A stretch of DNA of 64,000 nucleotides from Pedobacter cryoconitis (GCF_014207135.1 NZ_JACHCC010000006.1:165124-229123), one strand, 5' to 3'. Positions 17,805-28,223 are shown, counted from the stretch's first letter. Numbers and translations are program-made. The notes: generated from the letters alone by a model not told the origin.

Positions 17805-18512
17805 ATGTTCGGATTATTCAAATCTAAACCCATTCTGGATAGTTTCTATTTAGCACACAAAGTAACAGCTGACCGGGAACCTTTATTGTGTATTGGAGCC
17901 TTATTAATCGAAACCAATCAATTCAGGGACTCACTTACTTTGCTGTCCCGCTGGCCGTCTAAGGAGCTGACTACGCTATTGGAAAATGCCTGGGGGATTG
18001 ATGACAGAGATTCTACTAAAGATTTACTGGAAGAGTTATTATTGCTTCCTTCACTAAAGAATAACGAGGAGCTTATCCGTGATGTGCTGCTCAAAAAACA
18101 CGCTGTTCAGGATCTTATCGTTAACGATTTACTGATTGACGGATACTTATTCGATTCAATTGGAAGGACTTGTAAAAAGGCTTTTAATGCAAGACAAATT
18201 GTATTTACCCGTCCGGGTTTTGATGCACTGACTAATATTGCTTCGTGGGATATTGAAAGGGCTGGTTTAATTGTCCGGTATGCCTACAATGTAAGCTGGC
18301 TAACCGAGGCAGAGGCTTTTGGCTATCTGGAGCGTTTATATTCCCTGGTTAAGGAAAATTATAGCAGCTGGCTGGATTATTATCTGTCCTATCTGAAAGG
18401 GCGGGCTTTGTTGTTTGATCAGTCTCTGGGAGATTCTTATGATTACATATTATATCTTAATGATATGTATCTGAACGAGGATTTCTTTTGTTTGAAATAC
18501 GCATTATCATAA
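17805..18512 (+). CDS. DUF1266 domain protein
   Basis: A 235-residue soluble protein without signal peptide. The C-terminal half contains the DUF1266 signature: a WDIERAGLIVRYAYNVSWLTEAEAF-type segment followed by SSWLDYYLSYLKGRALL. This family includes E. coli YbeU/YbeR and is often found near toxin or surface-protein genes, but no function is known. Its position directly after the lipoprotein gene suggests co-transcription. A hairpin follows at 18551-18583. The family call rests on pattern recognition of the W-D-R-Y and SW-Y-GR spacing. Confidence 0.68.
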   Translation: MFGLFKSKPILDSFYLAHKVTADREPLLCIGALLIETNQFRDSLTLLSRWPSKELTTLLENAWGIDDRDSTKDLLEELLLLPSLKNNEELIRDVLLKKHAVQDLIVNDLLIDGYLFDSIGRTCKKAFNARQIVFTRPGFDALTNIASWDIERAGLIVRYAYNVSWLTEAEAFGYLERLYSLVKENYSSWLDYYLSYLKGRALLFDQSLGDSYDYILYLNDMYLNEDFFCLKYALS

Positions 18513-18550
18513 TCTGCTGAAAGGTTAAACGGGTGCGTTTTGCAGGAATT

Positions 18551-18583
18551 CAGTGAGTAAAGGTTATCTTTCCTTTACTCCTG
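18551..18583 (+). terminator. hairpin after the DUF1266 gene
   Basis: Arms gagtaaagg (18555-18563) and cctttactc (18572-18580) are perfect, extended by CAG/CTG with one bulged T. The following bases are not a T run, so it may be a weak terminator or an mRNA 3'-end structure. Confidence 0.5.
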
Positions 18584-18661
18584 ATTCTGTTATCAGCTCC
18601 CTTCATCAGTATCTTTTCAGGTTTAAAATTTGCTATAAAATCAGCATCTTTACCCTGACCC

Positions 18662-20743
18662 ATGAGTGATACCTTTAATTTTTATACCTTCCTTGCATTG
18701 ACTGGCTGCATCGCAGCAGGTTTAGGCTTTGCGTGGTTGCTCTATGGCAAGAGCTCTGCTTTAACGCGTCCGGTAAGAACCGGACTGGCAGTTTTAAGAG
18801 CATCTGTTGTTACTTTGATCTTATGGCTGCTGTTTTCACCATTGATCAGACAAGTAAGTTATACCTTGGAAAAACCAATTATAGTAATTGCTCAGGATAA
18901 CTCTGTTTCTGCCGGTGCTTTCAGGCCCGCAGGATTTGATAGCCTGAAATATCGCGAAGCTCTTCAGCAGCTTTGTGCCGGACTTTCCCGGAAGTATGAT
19001 GTCAGAACCTATAGTTTTAGTGATAAGGTGTCCAAAGGTCTTGATTTTAGCTATAAAGGCAAGTTGAGTAATGCTGGTCTTTTAGCCAGACAACTGAACG
19101 ATGAACTGATGAACAGGAATGTCGGAGCAGTCATTCTGGCAACTGACGGTATTTTTAACAGGGGAGGCAACCCTGCTCAGGATCTGCTGGCTTTAAAGGC
19201 ACCGGTTTATACCATTGCCTTAGGAGATACTATCCCTAAAAAAGATTTACTGATCACCGCTGTGAATGTCAATGATCTGGTTTATCTGGATAATGATTTC
19301 AGGATGGAGGTACAGGTTCAGGCCGATCAGTGTAAAGGGACACAATCAAAACTGACAGTTCTGGAAGACGGTAAAAATGTGTTTGAAGAGCAGGTTAAAA
19401 TAAACTCAGATCAGTTTACCAAAAATGTCCAGGTTAACTTAAAAGCATCCAGGGTAGGTCAGCACAAATATACCGTTTCGGTAACTCCGGTGCCTATGGA
19501 AGTATCCACAGTAAATAATACTTTTCAGACACTGGTTGAGGTCATAGATGAAAGGCAGAAGATATTAATTGCTGCCGGGGGGCCTCATCCGGATATTGCG
19601 GCATTAAAACAGGCCATCGGACTGAATAAACACCATGAAGTTGCTGTATTGCTGAATGAAGAGCTATTGAAGGCTGATCTGAGCAAATATGGATTGATTA
19701 TCCTTTATCAGTTACCAGATAATCAGTTTGATGCAGCTGGACTTTTTGCAAAGTTGAAAACAGGAAAAACTTCACTCTGGTATATTGTCGGGGCACAAAG
19801 TAACCTGAACAGGTTTAACCAGGTTCAGCAGCAGGTCAGTGCTTTTGGCAATGGCCCTTTGCAATATCAGTACAGTGATATTGATAAAAATCTGTCTGTC
19901 TTTGAACTGGACCAGCACTCCCGTAAAATAATCGAAAATTTTGATCCTTTACAGGCACCTTCCGCTCAGTTTAAGATTGTTGGGAATCAGCAGGTGGTGC
20001 TTGATCAGCGGAATGGTAAATTAAAGACCAATAATCCGCAGTTGTTCTTTATGAATGACAACGGACGTAAAACCTGTTATCTTATCGGGGAAGGACTTTG
20101 GAAATGGAAATTAGCTGAAGCCCGTGAAAATCAGGGAAACCCTGTATTTAATGAACTGATAGGTAAAATTGTACAATATCTTTCGGTTAAGGATGATAAG
20201 CGGAAATTCAAAGTGCAGCCAGTAAAAAATAACTTTGAGGAGAATGACCGGGTTTTGTTAAATGCTGCTTTATACAATGATAGTTACCTGCCTGTAAATA
20301 CGCCGGATGTTACTTTACAGCTTAAAGATGAAAAAGGTAAATCCTATAATTTTACTTTCTCAAAGTTTGAATCTTCCTATCAGCTCGATGCAGGGGTATT
20401 ACCTCCTGGTAATTATAGTTATATCGCTAAGACAGCTCTGGGCAATCAGCATCATGAGGCCAGAGGTTCTTTTTTTGTGAACGCACTGACAGCTGAGTTT
20501 CAGCAAACCCTGGCCAATCATCATCTGTTATATGAACTGGCTAACCAGACTGGTGGCAAAATGTATCTTCCCGGTCAGCTGGCTAAACTTCAGGACGAAC
20601 TTTATAAAGGTGACCAGCTAAAAACTTTGAGTTATGAAGATCGTAAATACGAAGAATTGATTAACTTAAAAGTCCTGTTTGTGCTGATTATGATATTACT
20701 CAGTACAGAATGGTTTGTGCGTAAAAGGAATGCAGCTCTCTAA
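18662..20743 (+). CDS. membrane protein with VWA-like domain
   Basis: A 693-residue protein with two N-terminal membrane helices (~8-28 and ~40-62) and one at the C-terminus (~668-685). Between them lies a von Willebrand factor A-like domain: the DNSVS sequence at 79-83 fits the DxSxS metal-binding motif, with ATDG further on. The remaining periplasmic part looks like Ig-type and amidotransferase-like beta domains. Similar proteins are widespread in Bacteroidota, often described only as VWA-domain or hypothetical membrane proteins; a role in envelope processes is possible but not shown. The next gene starts 9 bp later, so co-transcription is likely. Confidence 0.75.
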   Translation: MSDTFNFYTFLALTGCIAAGLGFAWLLYGKSSALTRPVRTGLAVLRASVVTLILWLLFSPLIRQVSYTLEKPIIVIAQDNSVSAGAFRPAGFDSLKYREALQQLCAGLSRKYDVRTYSFSDKVSKGLDFSYKGKLSNAGLLARQLNDELMNRNVGAVILATDGIFNRGGNPAQDLLALKAPVYTIALGDTIPKKDLLITAVNVNDLVYLDNDFRMEVQVQADQCKGTQSKLTVLEDGKNVFEEQVKINSDQFTKNVQVNLKASRVGQHKYTVSVTPVPMEVSTVNNTFQTLVEVIDERQKILIAAGGPHPDIAALKQAIGLNKHHEVAVLLNEELLKADLSKYGLIILYQLPDNQFDAAGLFAKLKTGKTSLWYIVGAQSNLNRFNQVQQQVSAFGNGPLQYQYSDIDKNLSVFELDQHSRKIIENFDPLQAPSAQFKIVGNQQVVLDQRNGKLKTNNPQLFFMNDNGRKTCYLIGEGLWKWKLAEARENQGNPVFNELIGKIVQYLSVKDDKRKFKVQPVKNNFEENDRVLLNAALYNDSYLPVNTPDVTLQLKDEKGKSYNFTFSKFESSYQLDAGVLPPGNYSYIAKTALGNQHHEARGSFFVNALTAEFQQTLANHHLLYELANQTGGKMYLPGQLAKLQDELYKGDQLKTLSYEDRKYEELINLKVLFVLIMILLSTEWFVRKRNAAL

Positions 20744-20752
20744 CAAAGATTT

Positions 20753-21364
20753 ATGGAATTTACTACCTCTCAGGTTATAGAAATATTAGGTACGATCGCT
20801 TTTGCGATTTCAGGGTCATTTGCGGCTATACAGCGGCGTCTTGATCCTTTTGGGGTATTGATTATCGCATTTGTGACTTCTATTGGCGGTGGTACTGTAC
20901 GTGATCTGCTTTTAGGGGATACACCGGTTAAATGGATGAGAGATGTGAACTACTGTCTGCTGATCCTGGTCACTTCTTTGCTGACTATAGTATTGAAGAG
21001 ACATAGAAAGAGGTTCACTGTTACGCTTTTTCTGTTTGACTCGATGGGGCTTGGATTGTTTACTATACTGGGGATTCAGAAAGGGATTGCATTTGGGTTG
21101 AGCCCGGGAATCTGTATTGCCCTGGGTACAATAACAGGTTGTTTTGGCGGAGTGATCAGGGATACCTTACTGAACACGATTCCTCTGATTTTCAAAAAGG
21201 AAATTTATGCAACTGCCTGTATCCTGGGTGGGATCCTTTATTTTACCTTGTTGTATTTTAACCTGAAAACAGATATCGCGAAAGTACTGGTGATCGGTTT
21301 TATATTCGCATTGCGTATCATAGTAGTGCGTTACAAGCTGGCCTTACCTAAGTTTGGGTATTAG
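20753..21364 (+). CDS. trimeric intracellular cation (TRIC) channel family protein
   Basis: A 203-residue inner-membrane protein with about seven helices made of two repeated halves of the UPF0126/TRIC family (YicG/YadS type). The repeat signature is clear: AFAISGSFAA with SIGGGTVRDLLLGDTP in the first half and GLGLFTILGIQKG with TGCFGGVIRDTLLNTIP in the second. Bacterial TRIC proteins are homotrimeric cation channels; substrate preference here is unknown. Its stop codon overlaps the convergent ftsB-like gene by 4 nt. Confidence 0.88.
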   Translation: MEFTTSQVIEILGTIAFAISGSFAAIQRRLDPFGVLIIAFVTSIGGGTVRDLLLGDTPVKWMRDVNYCLLILVTSLLTIVLKRHRKRFTVTLFLFDSMGLGLFTILGIQKGIAFGLSPGICIALGTITGCFGGVIRDTLLNTIPLIFKKEIYATACILGGILYFTLLYFNLKTDIAKVLVIGFIFALRIIVVRYKLALPKFGY

Positions 21365-21660
21365 TTTTTAGGAGCTGCTTTGATAATGACAAAAACATCT
21401 TCATTGTCTTTCTTCATGAAGTATTTTTCTCTGGCAAACTTTTCTGCAGTATTCAGATTGGTATTGAGTTCGTTGAGATCTTTCTTGACCTGGGCAGTCT
21501 GTTTCTCGTAAAAATCTTTTTCTTCCTGAAGTTTATGTACTTCTGTGCGATACTCATATTGAGAGAGCATATCGTTCTTATCAAAGAACATCATCCACAC
21601 CACGAATGCTGCGGCAGAAAGAAAGTATTTGTTCCGAAAGATTTCCAGTAATCTCTTCAT
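21361..21660 (-). CDS. septum formation initiator family protein (FtsB/DivIC-like)
   Basis: A 99-residue bitopic membrane protein: a short cytoplasmic N-terminus, one membrane helix (~11-26), a coiled coil (~35-70) and a small C-terminal domain with AREKYFMKKDNEDV. FtsB/DivIC proteins form a complex with FtsL and FtsQ/DivIB to activate septal peptidoglycan synthesis. The eno gene is on the same strand about 1.8 kb upstream; eno and ftsB are commonly adjacent in bacteria, so the two genes between them look inserted. Its -7 element ends only five bases before the ATG. Confidence 0.85.
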   Translation of the reverse strand: MKRLLEIFRNKYFLSAAAFVVWMMFFDKNDMLSQYEYRTEVHKLQEEKDFYEKQTAQVKKDLNELNTNLNTAEKFAREKYFMKKDNEDVFVIIKAAPKN

Positions 21661-21665
21661 ACAAA

Positions 21666-21673
21666 CAAAGATA
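21666..21673 (-). promoter_or_regulatory. -7 promoter element for the ftsB-like gene
   Basis: Minus-strand TATCTTTG ends five bases before the ATG at 21660, implying a leaderless or nearly leaderless transcript. Confidence 0.55.
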
Positions 21674-21809
21674 GAAATTATTTATAGAAAAGAATAAGGT
21701 AGTTTTTTGTGATGAGGATTGGAGCTGGCAGCGGCTGATTAATTAATCGGGCATGTAATTGTAACTATGCGTACATTATCTTATCTTATTGAGGACAATA
21801 AAGCAGCAG

Positions 21810-22322
21810 ATGAACTCAAACAAATACCTGATGGTTCTCCTATTATTTGTGGTTGGTTGTGGAAATGAGCGGCCCATGATTGACGATATGAGGATCGTAA
21901 ACAATAAATATTATTATAAAAAGAACCCTTTGTCTTTTACTGGGATTGCTATTTCAAAATCTGAGACCGGACAAATCTTAAATGAAGTTAATCTGAAGAA
22001 TGGTGTTCCTGTCGGACGCTGGAAGACTTTCGGGAATAAAGGCGAAGTGGTACAGAAAGGAACCTATCAGCCATTTTATTTGAAAAATGATAAGGTCGAA
22101 ACGATCAGCGGAATACAAAGGGTAAATATTTGTAATATCAATGAGGGAAGCAGAAATTTTATTGATCTGTTTATCATCACAAATAATTCAAAAGGTGAGA
22201 TTGATAAAACAAAGTATAAAACTTATCAGGCATTAATGGATAGCCTAAATGCGAATCATATTCCTATTGATATGAACAAAATTCATAAGATAAGGTGCGT
22301 AGGAACGGAGCTTAATCCATAA
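21810..22322 (+). CDS. lipoprotein with MORN/YwqK-like segment
   Basis: The start is taken at ATG 21810, which opens a lipoprotein signal (MNSNKYLMVLLLFVVG-Cys17). The mature part (~150 residues) contains GxxxG-type beta-hairpin text resembling MORN or YwqK repeats (NGVPVGRWKTFGNKGEVVQKGTY). No function can be assigned. The stop codon lies within a 17-bp sequence (22311-22327) that recurs after the next gene, so the extreme C-terminus (ELNP) is part of a duplicated segment. It sits between ftsB and eno, where no gene would normally be expected. Confidence 0.65.
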   Translation: MNSNKYLMVLLLFVVGCGNERPMIDDMRIVNNKYYYKKNPLSFTGIAISKSETGQILNEVNLKNGVPVGRWKTFGNKGEVVQKGTYQPFYLKNDKVETISGIQRVNICNINEGSRNFIDLFIITNNSKGEIDKTKYKTYQALMDSLNANHIPIDMNKIHKIRCVGTELNP

Positions 22323-22337
22323 AAAAAGTAGGATTTG

Positions 22338-22421
22338 CTACCTGTTTTTCAAGAATTTTAAGTCTTTACCAATAAAATGTGCAGCTGAACCAGTTTTAAT
22401 CTAACTACAGTTCAATTACAG
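22338..22421 (-). pseudogene. decayed duplicate of the eno 3' end
   Basis: Positions 22338-22382 match the eno 3' end (23478-23524) with only a few substitutions and one deleted T in the poly-T run. Positions 22383-22410 match eno 23590-23617 at 26 of 28 bases. Relative to eno about 65 bp are missing between the two parts, the stop codon is changed to CAG, and the frame is broken. It cannot encode a protein. Together with the 17-bp repeat just before it, this is a degenerate direct repeat of the eno 3' region, flanking the tail-fibre-like gene. Confidence 0.85.
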
Positions 22422-22482
22422 AAATTGGACAATCAATAATAATTAATGATTTATTTTGTTTGAAAAAACAAAATCTTATCTC

Positions 22483-23400
22483 ATGAAAAAGAAATACTTA
22501 ATTGCAATGGGGCTGTTTATGCCGCTAACTATAATGGCTCAAACTGTTAATTATAGTCCAAATGGCAATGTCGGTTTAGGAACAGATAGCCCCAAAGAAA
22601 AACTAGATGTGGCTGGTAATATTTTCTTACGGAATATACGAAATGCAACTGGTGCTGGTGCTTCCGTATCTTTTTCATCTTTTGATAGTAATGATACTGG
22701 ACCTAAGATAAGCAGTTATCTTGATTTTGCTTCAGGAACTGATTCACAAGCCAGATTAATCTTGAGTTCTTATAGCAGAGGATTTAATAATGAGCTCACC
22801 TTAATGAACGGCAATGTGGGAATTGGGGTGATAGAGCCAAAAGAAAAACTCGATGTAGTAGGGAATATTTACCTAAGGAATATGACTAATGCTATTGGAG
22901 GAGGAGCTTCTGTCTCCTTTTCGTCTTTTGATAACAATAGTCCCGGACCCAAAATAAGCAGTTATTTGGATTATGCTCAGGGAACAAATTCGCGGTCTAG
23001 GTTAATCTTAAGTTCTTATAGCAGTGGATATCAGAATGAACTGACGCTGATGAGTGGTAATGTGGGTATCGGCACTATAAACCCTACTGAAAGACTCTCT
23101 GTGAACGGTAAAATTAGTGCGGGCGAAATCAAAGTTGAAGTTAGAAATTGGCCGGATTATGTCTTTTCTAAAAAGTATGAGCTACCAAGCTTACATGAGG
23201 TTGAAAATTACATAAACAAAAATGGTCATTTGCCAGGTATGCCAACAGCAGAAGAAGTAGCAGCCAATGGAGTTTCATTGGGAGATTTAAATGCGAAACT
23301 GCTTGAAAAAATTGAGGAGCTGACTTTACATCTGATTGCTCTGGAAAAAAACAACGAAAAACAGCAAAAGGAAATAGATGAACTTAAATTGAAAAAATAA
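22483..23400 (+). CDS. secreted tail-fibre-like protein with two 82-residue repeats and C-terminal coiled coil
   Basis: ATG 22483 is chosen because it opens a signal peptide (MKKKYLIAMGLFMPLTIMAQ). The 305-residue protein has two tandem repeats of 82 residues (about 29-110 and 111-192), each beginning NVGxG and including EKLDV, GASVSFSSFD and LILSSYS; a third NVGIGT starts at 193. Residues ~222-305 form the common Bacteroidota C-terminal module: WPDYVF, a PSLHEVENYI helix, GHLPGMPT, then a coiled coil. Such proteins are annotated as tail-fibre or surface proteins; the C-terminal module resembles intramolecular chaperone-type trimerisation tails. Actual function is unknown. The gene lies between two copies of the eno 3' end, suggesting later acquisition. 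Confidence 0.78.
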   Translation: MKKKYLIAMGLFMPLTIMAQTVNYSPNGNVGLGTDSPKEKLDVAGNIFLRNIRNATGAGASVSFSSFDSNDTGPKISSYLDFASGTDSQARLILSSYSRGFNNELTLMNGNVGIGVIEPKEKLDVVGNIYLRNMTNAIGGGASVSFSSFDNNSPGPKISSYLDYAQGTNSRSRLILSSYSSGYQNELTLMSGNVGIGTINPTERLSVNGKISAGEIKVEVRNWPDYVFSKKYELPSLHEVENYINKNGHLPGMPTAEEVAANGVSLGDLNAKLLEKIEELTLHLIALEKNNEKQQKEIDELKLKK

Positions 23401-23425
23401 GCTAAAACCTTAATCCATAAAAAAA

Positions 23426-23456
23426 AGCATAACCGTTTCCGGCTATGCTTTTTTTA
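23426..23456. terminator. bidirectional terminator between the tail-fibre-like gene and eno
   Basis: Arms agcataaccg (23426-23435) and cggctatgct (23440-23449) pair with one mismatch, with A residues before and T residues after. It can end both the plus-strand gene and the minus-strand eno. Confidence 0.8.
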
Positions 23457-23481
23457 TACTCAATAAACAGGATAGTCCTAC

Positions 23482-24834
<1,353 letters not shown>

Positions 24835-24835
24835 T

Positions 24836-24843
24836 CAAAGTTA
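24836..24843 (-). promoter_or_regulatory. -7 promoter element for eno
   Basis: Minus-strand TAACTTTG fits the consensus, 61 bases before the eno ATG. A -33 element at standard spacing is not obvious. Confidence 0.5.
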
Positions 24844-24882
24844 AAATAAAATTCAAAAATAAGGAGGATTGTCCTATTAATT

Positions 24883-25986
24883 TTATTCCCACTTGAATAC
24901 CTTCACCGCTACTGCGTATATTCCTATGCCCCAGATCACCATGATCAGGATTTGTTGTTTCACATCCCAGAGACCGGCACCTTCAAAAGCGACCTGTCTC
25001 ATCGCATCATTCAGATAAGTCAGCGGCAAAGCCCTGCTGATCGGCTGAAGCCATGACGGGAAGTTCTCTATAGAGAAGAACGTACCAGATAATAAAAATT
25101 GTGGAAGGGTGATAATATTTGAGATTGGCGGAATAGTACTTTCGCTTTTGGCGATACCGGAAACCACAAAGCCAAAGCCCATAAAAACAATTACACCGAT
25201 GGTGGAAAGCACAAGCATATTCAGCACTGTCGCGACCCCGTGAATGAGTGTGAAATGGAACAGGAAGTGACCAATGAGGATAATAAATAAGGCGCCGATC
25301 AGGGCAAATCCTATACGGGCAAGACCTTCACCCAGGATAATACTTGATCTTTTCACCGGAGTGGCAAAAAAACGTTTGATGACAAGTGTTTGTCTTAAGC
25401 TGAAAAAGACAAATGCTGTTCCGAAAACACCAGTACTGAGCAGGGAGAAGCCAAGCTGTCCTGGCAGGATAAAATCTATAGTCCGGTAAGTTCTGCCATG
25501 AACAGTACTTTCTTTCAGTTCTGCAACAGATGGTTTTAAATCTTTGGTATTCAGTGTGTACATCAGGTTGTTCAGGATAGATTTAAGGATGTTTCCTTTA
25601 TCCATTGCAGCCGAGGTATACTTGACATCAGCTAAGAAAGCGGGGCCTTCAGCCTTGTTCTGGTGTACTTCTATGACACCGGCTATACTGCCTTTTTCCA
25701 GTCGCTGCTGGATATCTGTAGTGCTTTTGTCTTTGATTAAATTAATTACTGGTATATGTTCCAGTGCAATGATCACGGGATTATGTAAATCAGATGCTGG
25801 TGAAACCGCCAGATCGAGTTTTACGCCGCCGCCACCAAGGAAGCCGAATACAAGGATAAAGATCAGCGGGAAGGCCAGTGTGAAAACTACAGCCGAAGGG
25901 CTGCGGGTAATAGACCTGAAACTGGCTTTGGCCAGGGCCAGCGTCGCTTTGGTATGATTGTATGGTTTGTTCATTTTTGAGCTCAT
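24883..25986 (-). CDS. ABC-2 type exporter permease
   Basis: A 367-residue inner-membrane permease. One helix near residues 34-54 is followed by a large extracytoplasmic domain (~60-170), then five further helices to the C-terminus, the usual ABC-2 layout. The conserved segment LPLTYLNDAMRQVAFEG near the end is typical of drug/antibiotic efflux permeases (YhhJ/DrrB-type). The ATG directly follows the stop codon of the ATPase gene with no gap; an alternative ATG four codons on is possible. The substrate is unknown. Confidence 0.88.
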   Translation of the reverse strand: MSSKMNKPYNHTKATLALAKASFRSITRSPSAVVFTLAFPLIFILVFGFLGGGGVKLDLAVSPASDLHNPVIIALEHIPVINLIKDKSTTDIQQRLEKGSIAGVIEVHQNKAEGPAFLADVKYTSAAMDKGNILKSILNNLMYTLNTKDLKPSVAELKESTVHGRTYRTIDFILPGQLGFSLLSTGVFGTAFVFFSLRQTLVIKRFFATPVKRSSIILGEGLARIGFALIGALFIILIGHFLFHFTLIHGVATVLNMLVLSTIGVIVFMGFGFVVSGIAKSESTIPPISNIITLPQFLLSGTFFSIENFPSWLQPISRALPLTYLNDAMRQVAFEGAGLWDVKQQILIMVIWGIGIYAVAVKVFKWE

Positions 25987-26754
25987 TTAATCTTCACGCC
26001 AGGCTTGGCCGGTAAGATTGATAAATACATCTTCGAGATTGGCTTTTTTAACTTCTTTTTTCCGCTCGAATCCACGACCCAGTAACTGATCGATCAGGTT
26101 ATCCGGGGTATCCAGTGCGATAATTTTTCCGCTTTCGACAAAAGCGACACGGTCACATAATTGTTCTGCTTCGTCCATGTAATGGGTTGTCAGTACTACA
26201 GTAGTTCCGTTGTTCCTGATATCCACAATGAGGTCCCAGAGATTACGGCGGGCCTGAGGGTCCAGTCCTGTAGTCGGCTCATCCAGGAAAATAATTTTTG
26301 GAGAATTCAGCAGAGTAGTTGCTATAGAAAAGCGTTGTTTTTGTCCACCCGAAAGTGCTTTGTATTTCGCTTTGGCTTTATCCTGAAGATTGACTTTTTC
26401 GAGCATCTCCATAGGTTTGATAGCTACGCCATACAGACCCGCAAAAAGTTCCATGAGTTCGACCAGGTTCAGGTTCGGGTAATAACCTGCAGCCTGTAGC
26501 TGTACCCCAATAATTCTTTTGATTTCGTTTGAATCTTTATCTACAGAAAAACCGTTGACGGTGATTTCTCCCGAAGTTTTGTCCCGGAGGGTTTCGATAA
26601 TTTCTAAAGTTGTTGTTTTACCTGCGCCATTGGGGCCCAGCAGTCCGAAAATCTCGTTTTCGTAGACATCGAAACTAATCCCTTTAACTGCTTCGAAGTC
26701 AGCGTAGTTTTTGACCAGATTACGGACACTGATAATGGTATTCGTTTTATCCAT
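25987..26754 (-). CDS. ABC-2 type exporter ATP-binding protein
   Basis: ATG 26754 is preferred because it places the ABC core (IISVRNLVKNY) at the N-terminus; the ORF could extend 16 codons upstream. The 255-residue ATPase has Walker A GPNGAGKT (40-47), the signature LSGGQKQR, Walker B IIFLDEPTTGLD and the H-loop TTHYMDEAE. The C-terminal tail (KKANLEDVFINLTG) is typical of DrrA/CcmA-type partners of ABC-2 permeases. Its stop abuts the permease ATG, so the two form one exporter. A terminator for the upstream carA gene lies between 26783 and 26808. Confidence 0.93.
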   Translation of the reverse strand: MDKTNTIISVRNLVKNYADFEAVKGISFDVYENEIFGLLGPNGAGKTTTLEIIETLRDKTSGEITVNGFSVDKDSNEIKRIIGVQLQAAGYYPNLNLVELMELFAGLYGVAIKPMEMLEKVNLQDKAKAKYKALSGGQKQRFSIATTLLNSPKIIFLDEPTTGLDPQARRNLWDLIVDIRNNGTTVVLTTHYMDEAEQLCDRVAFVESGKIIALDTPDNLIDQLLGRGFERKKEVKKANLEDVFINLTGQAWRED

Positions 26755-26782
26755 GAGATAAATGTAACAAGGTTTAATGTAA

Positions 26783-26808
26783 AAAGGATTGATGTGACTC
26801 AATCCTTT
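26783..26808 (-). terminator. carA terminator
   Basis: Perfect 10-bp arms aaaggattga (26783-26792) and tcaatccttt (26799-26808) with a 6-base loop; on the minus strand T residues follow (TTTTTAC). It lies between carA and the ABC exporter genes. Confidence 0.75.
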
Positions 26809-26852
26809 CTTAAAATGTCGGTAAAATGATGGTTGTTGCCGGCGAATGTTTC

Positions 26853-27965
26853 TTACCAGGCTAGTTCACCTTTGATCAGGCTCACAAAGTCATCGAACAG
26901 GTAACGTGAATCATGTGGGCCAGGAGAAGATTCCGGGTGATACTGTACCGAGAATGCTTTTTTGCCTTTCACACGAATTCCTTCGATAGACTGATCATTT
27001 AAGTTGATATGGGTGATTTCCACTTTGTCAGATTTTCTGACTTCATCTGGAATAACACCAAAACCGTGGTTCTGAGAAGTTACTTCGCAGTGGTTTCTAA
27101 TAATATTTTTTACCGGGTGGTTTAATCCCCTGTGACCGTTGAACATTTTCATTGTTCCGATCCCGTTAGCCTGGGCTAATAACTGGTGACCTAAACAGAT
27201 ACCAAAAAGTGGTTTATCTGAAGCCAGGATATGTTTTACTGTTTCAATCGCATAAGGCATCGCTGAAGGATCGCCAGGGCCATTGGAAACAAAGTAAGCA
27301 TCAGCACCCCATTTGTCCATTTCCTCGAAAGTTGTTTTCGCAGGGAAAACCTGAACATACAGATCTCTGTTATCGAAATTACGCAAAGTGTTTTTCTTGA
27401 TCCCGAAATCCAGCGCTGCAACTTTGTAGGTTGCCTCAGGAGAGCCATAGAAATAAGGTTCTTTGGTAGAAACCTGCGATGATAATTCCAGACCATCCAT
27501 AGAAGGAACCTGTGCCAGTTTAGCTTTCAGTTCTTCCACATCTGTGATTTCAGAAGAAATGATCGCATTCATAGCTCCCTGATCCCTGATTTTTCTCACT
27601 AAAGCACGGGTATCGATATCAGAAATACCCACGATGTTTTCATCCTGGAAATAATCCTGTATGGATTCACTGGCTTCCTTGCGGCTATAACCAATGTTAT
27701 AATTCTTGCAAACCAAACCTGCAATCTTAATCGAATCAGATTCGATTTCTTCTTTGTGAATGCCGTAATTACCAATATGGGCATTCGTAGTGACCATGAT
27801 CTGTCCGAAATAAGAAGGATCAGTGAAAATTTCCTGATAACCCGTCATTCCTGTGTTGAAACAAATCTCTCCTGTTGTTGTACCAATCTTTCCGGCAGCT
27901 TTACCGTGGTAAACAGTACCGTCTGCCAATAACAGGATCGCAGGTAACTTGGTGTAGTTAGTCAT
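26853..27965 (-). CDS. carA: carbamoyl-phosphate synthase, small (glutaminase) subunit
   Basis: The 370-residue glutaminase subunit supplies ammonia to the large subunit for arginine and pyrimidine synthesis. The N-terminal CPSase domain has the FNTGMTGYQEIFTDPSY segment; the class I amidotransferase domain has the nucleophile Cys257 in FGICLGHQ and His343/Glu345 in QYHPES. carB is not adjacent in the window, so the two subunits are encoded apart. A leader of over 100 nt precedes the ATG, with a -7 element near 28084, leaving room for regulation. Confidence 0.96.
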   Translation of the reverse strand: MTNYTKLPAILLLADGTVYHGKAAGKIGTTTGEICFNTGMTGYQEIFTDPSYFGQIMVTTNAHIGNYGIHKEEIESDSIKIAGLVCKNYNIGYSRKEASESIQDYFQDENIVGISDIDTRALVRKIRDQGAMNAIISSEITDVEELKAKLAQVPSMDGLELSSQVSTKEPYFYGSPEATYKVAALDFGIKKNTLRNFDNRDLYVQVFPAKTTFEEMDKWGADAYFVSNGPGDPSAMPYAIETVKHILASDKPLFGICLGHQLLAQANGIGTMKMFNGHRGLNHPVKNIIRNHCEVTSQNHGFGVIPDEVRKSDKVEITHINLNDQSIEGIRVKGKKAFSVQYHPESSPGPHDSRYLFDDFVSLIKGELAW

Positions 27966-28083
27966 TGTAATTAAAATGAGAAATAAAGTTTAAAAAAGGG
28001 ATTAATGAACGAAGATTTGCGATTTTGATGTCGCTATAGTGATTAACAAATGTGCTGTTGTTTAACCCGTTCATTTCGGGATA

Positions 28084-28091
28084 CAAAGATA
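28084..28091 (-). promoter_or_regulatory. -7 promoter element for carA
   Basis: Minus-strand TATCTTTG about 118 bases before the carA ATG. No good -33 partner is seen. Confidence 0.45.
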
Positions 28092-28195
28092 GGTTTTTGT
28101 CCAGTTAAATCCATATTTTTTTTATCAGGATTAAAATGTTACGCTAGTTATACTGTATATAATGAATTAAGGCCGGTTTTCTCAAATGAATACCC

Positions 28196-28203
28196 TAATT
28201 TTG
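28196..28203 (+). promoter_or_regulatory. -7 promoter element for panB
   Basis: TAATTTTG fits TAnnTTTG and ends 20 bases before the panB ATG at 28224. Confidence 0.55.
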
Positions 28204-28223
28204 CTCGCTTAAAGCATAAATAT

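Noticed and set aside
22456..22482. TTG at 22456 as start of the tail-fibre-like gene
   Set aside because: It would add nine residues before a good signal peptide; ATG 22483 fits the exported family better.
28050..28223. N-terminal extension of panB to 28050
   Set aside because: PanB proteins begin near [11 protein letters not shown]; the extension holds the -7 promoter element and does not resemble protein sequence.
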